A DNA stretch of 64,000 bases, taken from contig NZ_JACHXS010000007.1 in the NCBI RefSeq assembly GCF_014192225.1, forward strand, positions 335,254-399,253, given 5' to 3'. A program made the translations under genes and the position numbers. The stretch comes from Pseudoduganella umbonata (GTDB lineage: Bacteria; Pseudomonadota; Gammaproteobacteria; Burkholderiales; Burkholderiaceae_D). Shown here piece by piece: positions 52,382 through 59,455 of the stretch; within the stretch, counting starts at the first letter, position 1; each line of letters begins with the position of its first letter. The notes below the pieces were generated by a model that had not been told where the DNA came from, did not search any database, and saw only the letters and a list, made by a program, of their open reading frames with translations.

Positions 52382-52398
52382 TGGAAATTTTTTAAAGA

Positions 52399-53199
52399 TC
52401 AGGCGAACAGGCGGCTCAGCTCGGCGCCCGGATCTTCCGCGCGCATGAACGCTTCGCCAACGAGGAACGCATGCACGTTGGCCTCGCGCATGCGCCGCAC
52501 GTCGGCGCCGTTCAGGATGCCCGATTCGGTGACGACCATCCGTTCGGCGGGAATCCGCGGCAGCAGATCGATGGTCGCATCCAGCGATACGTCGAAGGTG
52601 CGCAGGTTGCGGTTGTTGATGCCGATGAGGTTGGTCTTCAGCTTCAGCGCGGCGGTCAGTTCGTCGCCGTCGTGCGATTCCACCAGCACGTCCATGCCGA
52701 GTTCGTGGGCGCAGGCTTCCATCTCCGCCATCAGGCCGTGATCGAGGCCGGCCACGATCAGCAGGATGCAGTCGGCGCCCATCGCCCGCGCTTCATAGAC
52801 CTGGTACAGGTCGACCAGGAAATCCTTGCGGATCACCGGCAGTGCGCACGCGGCGCGTGCCTGCTTCAGGTACTCGACAGAGCCCTGGAAGAACTCCTCG
52901 TCCGTCAGCACCGACAGGCAGGCAGCGCCGCCCGCGGCATAGCTTCGGGCGATCGCGGCAGGCTGGAAATCGGCGCGCAGCACGCCTTTCGATGGCGAAG
53001 CTTTCTTCACTTCGGCGATCACGCCGGCCTGGCCGGCGGCGATCTTGGCGCGCAGGCTGGCTTCGAAGCCGCGAATGGCGGCACGCGACTCGCGGTCCGC
53101 TTCCACTTCCTCGCGCAGGCTGGCAAGGCTGCGGTATTTCTTGGCCGCGGCCACTTCGTCGGCCTTGACGGCCAGGATCTTGTTCAGGATGTCGGACAT
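52399..53199 (-). CDS. trpC: Indole-3-glycerol phosphate synthase
   Basis: A 266-residue (beta/alpha)8 enzyme. It begins MSDILNKILAVKADEVAAAK; catalytic and phosphate-binding parts follow: IAEVKKASPSKGVLRADFQP, CLSVLTDEEFFQGS, VIRKDFLVDLYQVYEARAMG, LIGINNRNLRTFDVSLDATI and VTESGILNGADV. It converts CdRP to indole-3-glycerol phosphate in tryptophan synthesis. It is the last gene of the minus-strand trp cluster, separated from trpD by a LysE-type exporter gene. Confidence 0.97.
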   Translation of the reverse strand: MSDILNKILAVKADEVAAAKKYRSLASLREEVEADRESRAAIRGFEASLRAKIAAGQAGVIAEVKKASPSKGVLRADFQPAAIARSYAAGGAACLSVLTDEEFFQGSVEYLKQARAACALPVIRKDFLVDLYQVYEARAMGADCILLIVAGLDHGLMAEMEACAHELGMDVLVESHDGDELTAALKLKTNLIGINNRNLRTFDVSLDATIDLLPRIPAERMVVTESGILNGADVRRMREANVHAFLVGEAFMRAEDPGAELSRLFA

Positions 53200-53218
53200 G
53201 GTTTACCGCTTTTGCTAA

Positions 53219-53863
53219 TTAATGTCGGTCGGCGAGGGCGAGGCGGGCGCCCAGCGCCAGGAACAGGCCGCCGGTAACGCGGTTCAGCCACAGCGCCACG
53301 CGTGGCTGAACCTTCAGCTTCGAACTGGCGAATGCGGTAAACAGCGCCAAGCCGTTACACCACAACATGGCGTTGAAGTTGAAGATGCAGCCCAGGATGA
53401 TGAAGGCCAGCGGCTTGTTCGATGCATCGGCATCGATGAACTGCGGCACGAAGGCGAGGAAGAACAGTGCCACTTTCGGGTTCAGCACATTGGTGAGGAA
53501 GCCCTGGGCGAAGATGCGGCCGAGCGGAAGGGGAGGCGGTGCCGCGGCTGTTTCCGCTTCGTCGGCCGAGCCTTTCAGCTTGGCCCGCAGCATCTGGATG
53601 CCGCACCACACGATGTACGCGGCACCGACCCACTTCACTACCGTGAACGCGGTGGCGGAAGTGGCCAGCAGCGCGGAAAGGCCGAGTGCCGCGGCCAGCA
53701 CGTGCACCATCGTGCCGGCACCGATGCCGAGCGAAGCGGCCACGCCGGCGCGCCAGCCCTGCGTGGCACTGCGCGCCATGATCAGCAGTGAATCCGGACC
53801 GGGCATGATGTTCAGCAGCAGCCCGGAAACGATGAACAGCGTCAGGTCGTGGATGCCGAACAT
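53219..53863 (-). CDS. LysE/RhtB-family amino-acid exporter
   Basis: A 214-residue inner-membrane protein with six hydrophobic segments. It opens with the family signature LFIVSGLLLNIMPGPDSLLI and MARSATQGWRAGVAASLGIG, then AAYIVWCGIQMLRAKL and FAQGFLTNVLNPKVALFFLA. LysE/RhtB proteins export amino acids or homoserine lactones by proton antiport. Its place between trpD and trpC, 7 bases after trpD and 19 before trpC, suggests it belongs to the trp operon, perhaps as an overflow valve for an aromatic intermediate; that role is inferred. Confidence 0.92.
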   Translation of the reverse strand: MFGIHDLTLFIVSGLLLNIMPGPDSLLIMARSATQGWRAGVAASLGIGAGTMVHVLAAALGLSALLATSATAFTVVKWVGAAYIVWCGIQMLRAKLKGSADEAETAAAPPPLPLGRIFAQGFLTNVLNPKVALFFLAFVPQFIDADASNKPLAFIILGCIFNFNAMLWCNGLALFTAFASSKLKVQPRVALWLNRVTGGLFLALGARLALADRH

Positions 53864-53870
53864 GGCGTGC

Positions 53871-54908
53871 TCAATTGTCGGCGCCGAGCGCCTGCGTGAC
53901 TTCGACGAACTGCTTCAGCCTGGCCAGTGCGGCGCCCGACTCGATCGCCTGGCGCGCCTTGATCAGGCCCACCTCGATCGATGGCGCAACACCGGCGGCA
54001 TACAGCGCGGTGCCGGCATTGAGCGCGACGATGTCGGTGGCGGCGCCGGTTTCGCCGGACAGCACGCCCAGCACCTTGGCCTTGGATTCGGCGGCATTGG
54101 CCACCTTCAGGTTGCGGCTGGCAACCATCTGCAGGCCGAAATCTTCCGGATGGATCTCGTATTCGCGGATTTCGCCGTCGACCAGTTCGCCGACCAGCGT
54201 GCCGGCGCCCAGCGATACTTCATCCATGTTGTCGCGGCCGTACACGACGATCGCGTGTTCCGCGCCGAGCCGCTGCAGCACGCGCACCTGGATGCCGACG
54301 AGATCCGGGTGGAACACGCCCATCAGGATGTTCGGCGCGCCGGCCGGATTGGTGAGCGGGCCGAGGATGTTGAAGATCGAACGCACGCCCAGTTCGCGGC
54401 GCACCGGCGCCACGTGCTTCATCGCCGCGTGGTGGTTCGGTGCGAACATGAAGCCGATGCCCGTCTGCGCGATCGATTGCGCGATCTGCTCCGGCGTCAG
54501 GTTGATGTTGGCGCCCAGCGATTCGATCAGGTCGGCGCTGCCGGACGAGGACGACACGCTGCGCCCGCCATGCTTGGCAATGCGCGCACCGGCCGCGGCG
54601 GCCACGAACATGGCCGCGCTGCTGATGTTGAAGGTATGCGCGCCGTCGCCGCCGGTGCCGACGATGTCGAGCAGGTTGGTGGTGTCCGCCATCGGCACCT
54701 TGGTGGAAAACTCGCGCATTACCTGCGCGGCGGCGGTGATCTCGCCGATGGTTTCCTTCTTCACGCGCAGGCCCATCGTCAGCGCGGCCACCATCACGGG
54801 CGACATTTCTCCGCTCATGATCTGGCGGAACAGGTGCAGCATTTCGTCGTGGAAGATCTCGCGGTGTTCGATGCAGCGGATCAGGGCTTCCTGGTGGGTG
54901 ATCGGCAT
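53871..54908 (-). CDS. trpD: Anthranilate phosphoribosyltransferase
   Basis: A 345-residue enzyme of the nucleoside-phosphorylase type III fold. Hallmarks are the PRPP loop DIVGTGGDGAHTFNISSAAM, KHGGRSVSSSSGSADLIESL, FAPNHHAAMKHVAPVRRELG and RSIFNILGPLTNPA. It joins anthranilate to PRPP. AAAGGA lies six bases before the ATG at 54908; a nearer ATG at 54914 touches it and is less likely. The gene starts two bases after the trpG stop, consistent with one operon. Confidence 0.97.
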   Translation of the reverse strand: MPITHQEALIRCIEHREIFHDEMLHLFRQIMSGEMSPVMVAALTMGLRVKKETIGEITAAAQVMREFSTKVPMADTTNLLDIVGTGGDGAHTFNISSAAMFVAAAAGARIAKHGGRSVSSSSGSADLIESLGANINLTPEQIAQSIAQTGIGFMFAPNHHAAMKHVAPVRRELGVRSIFNILGPLTNPAGAPNILMGVFHPDLVGIQVRVLQRLGAEHAIVVYGRDNMDEVSLGAGTLVGELVDGEIREYEIHPEDFGLQMVASRNLKVANAAESKAKVLGVLSGETGAATDIVALNAGTALYAAGVAPSIEVGLIKARQAIESGAALARLKQFVEVTQALGADN

Positions 54909-54910
54909 GG

Positions 54911-55495
54911 TCATTCCTTTGCGCTCGACGACGTGCGATCGAGGAAGTTCTTCAGCATGGCATGGCCATGTTCGGAGAGGATCGATTCGGGGTGGAACTG
55001 CACGCCTTCGATGTCGAAGTCCTTGTGCCGCACGCCCATGATTTCGCCGTCGTCGGTCCACGCCGTCACTTCCAGGCAGGCCGGCAGCGACCCACGTTCG
55101 ATCGCCAGCGAGTGGTAGCGGATCACCGTGAAGGGGCTCGGCAGGTCCTTGAATACGCCCACTCCGGTGTGCGCGATCGGCGACGTCTTGCCGTGCATGA
55201 CTTCCTTGGCACGGATGATCTTGCCGCCGAAGGCTTCGCCGATGGCCTGGTGGCCCAGGCACACGCCGAGGATCGGCTTCTTGCCGGCGAAGTGCTTCAG
55301 CACTTCCACCGAGATGCCGGCCTGCGCCGGATCCTTCGGGCCAGGCGAGACGCAGATGCGGTCCGGATTCAACGCCTCGATCTCCTCGATCGTGATCTCG
55401 TCGTTGCGGAAGACCCGCACATCCTCACCGAGCTCGCCGAAGTACTGCACGATGTTGTAGGTGAAAGAGTCGTAATTGTCGATCATCAGCAGCAT
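54911..55495 (-). CDS. trpG: Anthranilate synthase component II (glutamine amidotransferase)
   Basis: A 194-residue class I amidotransferase: it begins MLLMIDNYDSFTYNIVQYFG, with the nucleophile Cys in PILGVCLGHQAIGEAFGG, and the His/Glu pair in IEGVQFHPESILSEHG. It releases ammonia from glutamine for TrpE. In many proteobacteria the same subunit also serves PabB. GGGAG seven bases before the ATG at 55495 sets the start; the preceding trpE stop lies two bases ahead. Confidence 0.96.
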   Translation of the reverse strand: MLLMIDNYDSFTYNIVQYFGELGEDVRVFRNDEITIEEIEALNPDRICVSPGPKDPAQAGISVEVLKHFAGKKPILGVCLGHQAIGEAFGGKIIRAKEVMHGKTSPIAHTGVGVFKDLPSPFTVIRYHSLAIERGSLPACLEVTAWTDDGEIMGVRHKDFDIEGVQFHPESILSEHGHAMLKNFLDRTSSSAKE

Positions 55496-55496
55496 G

Positions 55497-56993
55497 TCAG
55501 AACTCCCCATCCAGGCCGTCTTGCACTTGTTCGGCGGCGCGCAGCACGGCACGCGCCTTGTTTTCCGTTTCCAGCCATTCCATTTCCGGTACCGAGTCGG
55601 CCACGATGCCGGCCGCGGCCTGCACGTACAGCATGCCGTCCTTGATCACGCCGGTGCGGATCGCGATCGCCACGTCCATCTCGCCGCCGAACGACAGGTA
55701 GCCGCACGCGCCGCCGTAGATGCCGCGCTTGGAGATTTCCAGTTCGTCGATCACTTCCATCGCGCGCACTTTCGGCGCACCGGTCAGCGTGCCGGCCGGG
55801 AAGGTGGCGCGCAGCACGTCCAGGTTCGACATGCCGGATTTCAGCTTGCCCTCGACGTTGGAGACGATGTGCTGCACGTGCGAATACTTTTCGATCACCA
55901 TCTTGTCGGTGACCTTCACGCTGCCGATCTCGGAAATGCGGCCCAGGTCGTTGCGGGCCAGGTCGATCAGCATCACGTGCTCGGCGATCTCCTTCGGATC
56001 GGCCAGCAGTTCCTCGGCCAGCTGCGCATCCTTTTCAGGCGTGGCGCCGCGCGGGCGGGTGCCGGCGATCGGACGCAGCGTGACCTTCTTTTCGCCGTCC
56101 GGAAGCGTTTCGTTGCGCACCAGGATTTCCGGCGACGCGCCGACGATCTGCATGTCGCCGAAGTTATAGAAGTACATGTACGGCGACGGGTTCAGCGAAC
56201 GCAGTGCGCGGTACAGCGTGAGCGGCGAATCCACGTACGGCTTGCGGATGCGCTGGCCGATCTGCACCTGCATCAGGTCGCCGGCCATTACGTATTCCTT
56301 CGCCTTGGCCACGGCCGCCAGGTACGACTCCTTGTCGAAATCGCGGATCGCCTCGGTGCGCACGGACGACGACGTGACGGGCGCATCGACGCCGCGGCGC
56401 AGCAGCGCCTTCAGTTCCTTCAGCCGCACGCGCGCCTTCGAGAACGATTCCGGCTGCGTGGTATCGGCGTACACGATCAGGTACAGCTTGCCGGAGAGGT
56501 TGTCGATGACGGCCAGCTCCTCGGTGACCATCAGCTGGATGTCCGGCAGGCCCAGGTCGTCCTTTTGCGCGGTGTTGGCGAGCTTCTTCTCGATGTGGCG
56601 CACCGTGTCGTAGCCGAAGTAGCCGGCCAGGCCGCCGACGAAGCGGGGCATGCCCGGGCGCAGCGCGACCTTGAAGCGGGCCTGGTACTGCTCGATGAAT
56701 TCGAGGGGATTGCCGTCATGGGTCTCGACGACTTCCCCGCCCTTGACGATCTCGGTGCGGTTGCCGACGGTGCGCAGCAGCGTCTTCGCCGGCAGGCCGA
56801 TGAACGAGTAGCGGCCGAAGCGCTCGCCGCCGACCACGGACTCCAGCAGGAAGGTGTTCTTGCCGTTGTTCTGGCTCTGCGCCAGCTTCAGGTACAGCGA
56901 CAGCGGCGTTTCCAGGTCGGCGAACGCTTCCGCGATCAGGGGGATACGGTTGTAGCCTTGCGTGGCCAGCGATTTGAATTCGAGTTCGGTCAT
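55497..56993 (-). CDS. trpE: Anthranilate synthase component I
   Basis: A 498-residue chorismate-utilising enzyme. The N-terminal LES-like segment NTFLLESVVGGERFGRYSFI forms the tryptophan feedback site. The catalytic region has MQVQIGQRIRKPYVDSPLTL, NPSPYMYFYNFGDMQIVGAS, RPIAGTRPRGATPEKDAQLA, AEHVMLIDLARNDLGRISE and GTLTGAPKVRAMEVIDELE. With TrpG it makes anthranilate from chorismate. GGAGAGAACC precedes the ATG at 56993. An attenuator hairpin and the Trp-rich leader peptide lie in the 217 bases upstream, so expression likely responds to tryptophan. Confidence 0.97.
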   Translation of the reverse strand: MTELEFKSLATQGYNRIPLIAEAFADLETPLSLYLKLAQSQNNGKNTFLLESVVGGERFGRYSFIGLPAKTLLRTVGNRTEIVKGGEVVETHDGNPLEFIEQYQARFKVALRPGMPRFVGGLAGYFGYDTVRHIEKKLANTAQKDDLGLPDIQLMVTEELAVIDNLSGKLYLIVYADTTQPESFSKARVRLKELKALLRRGVDAPVTSSSVRTEAIRDFDKESYLAAVAKAKEYVMAGDLMQVQIGQRIRKPYVDSPLTLYRALRSLNPSPYMYFYNFGDMQIVGASPEILVRNETLPDGEKKVTLRPIAGTRPRGATPEKDAQLAEELLADPKEIAEHVMLIDLARNDLGRISEIGSVKVTDKMVIEKYSHVQHIVSNVEGKLKSGMSNLDVLRATFPAGTLTGAPKVRAMEVIDELEISKRGIYGGACGYLSFGGEMDVAIAIRTGVIKDGMLYVQAAAGIVADSVPEMEWLETENKARAVLRAAEQVQDGLDGEF

Positions 56994-57051
56994 GGTTCTC
57001 TCCAACCCGCCACGCGAACCCATTTTGGGCATGATGGTGGCGGTGAGGTTC

Positions 57052-57110
57052 AAAAAACCTGCCGGGAGAGAGCGAAAGGATGGATAGTCGCGCGAAGTCT
57101 CCGACGGCAG
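57052..57110 (-). terminator. trp attenuator (intrinsic terminator before trpE)
   Basis: On the minus strand CTGCCG (57110-57105), a two-base bulge and GGAGA (57102-57098) can pair with TCTCC and CGGCAG (57069-57059). G and six Ts (57057-57052) follow, 58 bases before the trpE start. The loop is long (28 bases) but can fold further (GCGA/TCGC). GATTGC (57115-57110) beside the stem can instead pair with GCAATC inside the Trp codons of the leader (57142-57137), giving the alternative fold expected of attenuation. Confidence 0.6.
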
Positions 57111-57123
57111 CAATCAACGTGGC

Positions 57124-57210
57124 TTAGTTTGCCCAGGATTGCCAGCGTCGCCACAGCCAGGCCTCGATCGATCCCTGGTGAGTAACGTTGTGTCTTTTGT
57201 TGAGAAACAT
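57124..57210 (-). CDS. trpL: trp operon leader peptide
   Basis: A 28-codon frame, MFLNKRHNVTHQGSIEAWLW then RRWQSWAN, with four Trp codons within nine residues (codons at 57157-57159, 57151-57153, 57142-57144 and 57133-57135). It lies between gph and trpE and is followed by a terminator-like hairpin with six Ts. Ribosome stalling at the Trp codons when tryptophan is scarce would favour an antiterminator. No strong ribosome binding site precedes the ATG at 57210, and an in-frame extension upstream would run into the end of gph. The Trp cluster and its position make the call likely. Confidence 0.75.
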   Translation of the reverse strand: MFLNKRHNVTHQGSIEAWLWRRWQSWAN

Positions 57211-57230
57211 CGTTTGACGAGCGTTCGGTT

Positions 57231-57971
57231 TTAAGTTGCAGCCGATTGATTCGGCTGAGATTGATTCGGCTGGTTGTGCGCGTTGATTAACTGTGCAGCA
57301 TGCAGCAGCGTTTCCACTATACCATCGGAATCCGTGTCGTGTATAGACTCCCCGTGGTTGTAGCCATACGGCACCGTCAGCACCGGGCAACCGGCCGCGC
57401 GGGCCGCCTGCGCATCGTTCGACGAGTCGCCGATCGCCACCACCTGGTGCGGCGGCAGGCCGAAATATTCGCAGGCTTTCATCAGCGGCAGCGGATCGGG
57501 CTTTTTCCTGTCGAACGAGTCGCCGCCGTAGATCACCTCGAAGTAGCCGTCGAGTTCCTTCAGCTTCAGCAGCGGCAAGGCGAACGCCAGCGGCTTGTTG
57601 GTCACGCAGGCCAGGCGGATGCCGGCATCCTTCAGCTCCGTCAGGCCGGCGGCCACGTCCGGATACAGGGTACTGTGGTGGCCGTTGATCGCCAGGTAGT
57701 GCCGCTGGTAGGCATCCATCGCCGCGGCGAAATGCTGCTCGACGGTGGCGTCGTCATGGTCGAGCGACAGCACGCTGCGGATCAGGTTCTCGGAGCCCTT
57801 GCCGACCATGTTCTTGATCTGCTCGGCCGTAATGGCCTCCAGGCCCAGCTCCTCGCGCATGCGGTTGATGGCCACGTGGAAGTCCGGCACGGTGTCGAGC
57901 ATCGTGCCGTCCAGGTCGATGATGGCGGCGCGCACGCCGGCCAGGGGGTGAGCTGCCGCCGTCATGGTCAT
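57231..57971 (-). CDS. gph: Phosphoglycolate phosphatase
   Basis: A 246-residue HAD-superfamily hydrolase. Motif I is AAIIDLDGTMLDTVPDFHVA (nucleophile Asp), motif II is in LACVTNKPLAF, and motif III/IV is DRKKPDPLPLMKAC...VVAIGDSSNDAQAARAAG. It clears 2-phosphoglycolate. The start at 57971 overlaps the rpe stop (ATGA), showing coupling; a second ATG lies six bases later. The C-terminus ends in a duplicated NQPNQSQPNQS from an 18-base DNA repeat (about 57234-57272). The trp leader begins 20 bases downstream. Confidence 0.93.
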   Translation of the reverse strand: MTMTAAAHPLAGVRAAIIDLDGTMLDTVPDFHVAINRMREELGLEAITAEQIKNMVGKGSENLIRSVLSLDHDDATVEQHFAAAMDAYQRHYLAINGHHSTLYPDVAAGLTELKDAGIRLACVTNKPLAFALPLLKLKELDGYFEVIYGGDSFDRKKPDPLPLMKACEYFGLPPHQVVAIGDSSNDAQAARAAGCPVLTVPYGYNHGESIHDTDSDGIVETLLHAAQLINAHNQPNQSQPNQSAAT

Positions 57972-58633
57972 ACCGTCGCCAGCTGGGTGCGCATCGCGTC
58001 GATGACCGCCTTGTAGTCGGGCTGGCCGAAGATCGCCGAGCCGGCCACGAACGTGTCCGCACCGGCTTTCGCGGCGGCGGCGATGTTGTCGATCTTGATG
58101 CCGCCATCGACTTCCAGCAGGATGTCGCGGCCCGATTCGTCGATCAGGCGGCGCGCTTCGGCGATCTTCTTCAGTGCCTGCGGGATGAACGACTGGCCGC
58201 CGAAACCCGGGTTGACGGACATGATCAGGATCATGTCGACCTTGTCCATCACGTGCTCCAGGTAGGACAGCGGGGTGGCCGGGTTGAACACCAGGCCGGC
58301 CTTGCAGCCATGGTCGCGGATCAGCTGCAGCGAGCGGTCGATGTGCTCGGAAGCTTCCGGGTGGAAGGTGATGATGTTCGCGCCGGCCTTGGCGAAGTCG
58401 GGAATGATGCGGTCGACGGGCTTGACCATCAGGTGCACGTCGATCGGCACCTGCACGTGCGGGCGGATCGCCTGGCAGACCAGCGGGCCGATCGTGAGGT
58501 TCGGCACATAGTGATTGTCCATCACGTCGAAGTGGATGATGTCGGCACCGGCGGCGACGACGTTTTTCACTTCCTCGCCCAGGCGGGCGAAGTCGGCGGA
58601 CAGGATGCTGGGGGCGATGCGGAAAGTGGTCAT
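57968..58633 (-). CDS. rpe: Ribulose-phosphate 3-epimerase
   Basis: A 221-residue TIM-barrel epimerase with the full set of family blocks: RIAPSILSADFARLGEEVKN, HFDVMDNHYVPNLTIGPLVC (metal-binding His/Asp), DVHLMVKPVDRIIPDFAKAG, LIMSVNPGFGGQSFIPQALK and EVDGGIKIDNIAAAAKAGAD. It interconverts ribulose 5-phosphate and xylulose 5-phosphate. It heads the rpe-gph-trp run common to betaproteobacteria. The frame is open to 58738, but family alignment begins at MTTFRIAPS (58633). Confidence 0.96.
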   Translation of the reverse strand: MTTFRIAPSILSADFARLGEEVKNVVAAGADIIHFDVMDNHYVPNLTIGPLVCQAIRPHVQVPIDVHLMVKPVDRIIPDFAKAGANIITFHPEASEHIDRSLQLIRDHGCKAGLVFNPATPLSYLEHVMDKVDMILIMSVNPGFGGQSFIPQALKKIAEARRLIDESGRDILLEVDGGIKIDNIAAAAKAGADTFVAGSAIFGQPDYKAVIDAMRTQLATV

Positions 58634-58827
58634 GGCAGGCGTGGCTAGTAGAAGTAGGCAAAAATCAGCCGCTATTTTACGCTGCCGTCCCGTATTCTGC
58701 GGAGTGCACCTTGCATGTGTGCGGGATTTGCGGTGCAATGTGAAACTATATTAGCGAAACGCTACATTTGAATTTTTTTCACCATTTACGGAAAGCGCCG
58801 CGAATGCGGCGCAATCAAGGAAACCCG

Positions 58828-59202
58828 ATGGCCCAATATGAATTCGCTGTGTCCGTCAGGACGCAGTTCCTGCCCGAGCAGTCCGATCCCGAGCGCACCA
58901 ACTTCGTGTTTACCTACTCGATCACGATCAAGAACACCGGAACGGTCGCCGCGCAGCTGATCTCGCGCCACTGGATCATCACCGATGCCAACAACCACAA
59001 GCAGGAAGTGCGCGGGCTGGGCGTGGTGGGGCATCAGCCTCTGCTGCAGCCGGGCGAGCAGTTCGAATACACCAGCGGCACGGCGCTGCAGACGCCGCAG
59101 GGCTCGATGGTGGGCGAGTACTTCTGCGTGGCCGAGGACGGCCACCAGTTCGAAGTGAAGATTCCGGAGTTCGTGCTGTCGCTGCCGCATACGCTGCATT
59201 GA
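58828..59202 (+). CDS. apaG: ApaG protein (DUF525)
   Basis: A 124-residue single-domain protein. It starts MAQYEFAVSVRTQFLPEQSD and has the ApaG core FTYSITIKNTGTVAAQLISR, HWIITDANNHKQEVRGLGVV, GHQPLLQPGEQFEYTSGTAL and GSMVGEYFCVAEDG. The family has an Ig-like fold and is linked to cation efflux and Ap4A metabolism in enterics, with no defined reaction. AAGGAAACCCG before the ATG sets the start. The last codons CTG CAT TGA are the first unit of the 14-bp tandem array that follows. Confidence 0.95.
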   Translation: MAQYEFAVSVRTQFLPEQSDPERTNFVFTYSITIKNTGTVAAQLISRHWIITDANNHKQEVRGLGVVGHQPLLQPGEQFEYTSGTALQTPQGSMVGEYFCVAEDGHQFEVKIPEFVLSLPHTLH

Positions 59203-59305
59203 CCCGGCTGCATTGACCCGGCTGCATTGAACCCGCTGCATTGAACCCGCTGCATTGAACCCGCTGCATTGAACCCGCTGCATTGAACCGGCCGCATCGA
59301 ACCGG
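59194..59305. repeat. Eight-copy 14-bp tandem repeat starting at the apaG stop codon
   Basis: Eight contiguous 14-base units begin at 59194, 59208, 59222, 59236, 59250, 59264, 59278 and 59292. The commonest unit is CTGCATTGAACCCG (four copies); units 1 and 2 read CTGCATTGACCCGG, and unit 8 is the most divergent (CCGCATCGAACCGG). Unit 1 contains the final Leu-His-stop of apaG. No Cas genes or spacers are present, so it is a minisatellite and not a CRISPR. Confidence 0.95.
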
Positions 59306-59326
59306 CTTCACTGATCTACAATCGCA

Positions 59327-59446
59327 TCATTCAGGCTGGTCCGGCCGCCTGGCCGGCGGCGTATTCTTCTTGCCAGGCATCGTCCACCAGACGATGAACA
59401 CCAGCAGGAACAGCGCGACCAATGCCTCGACCATCAGAATCCACAT
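59327..59446 (-). CDS. 39-residue single-helix membrane microprotein
   Basis: A short frame starting at ATG 59446 with GGAGG four bases upstream: MWILMVEALVALFLLVFIVW then WTMPGKKNTPPARRPDQPE. One hydrophobic helix (about residues 2-22) is followed by a basic, Pro-rich tail, the pattern of an inner-membrane microprotein with cytoplasmic C-terminus. It is divergent from mltA, whose ATG is only 9 bases away, so the two ribosome binding regions face each other. Codon use and the strong binding site support translation. The function is unknown; similar tiny proteins near cell-wall genes can regulate membrane enzymes. Confidence 0.65.
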   Translation of the reverse strand: MWILMVEALVALFLLVFIVWWTMPGKKNTPPARRPDQPE

Positions 59447-59455
59447 ATCGCCTCC

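Noticed and set aside
59194..59305. Possible CRISPR array
   Set aside because: The units are contiguous 14-base repeats with no spacers and no cas genes nearby.
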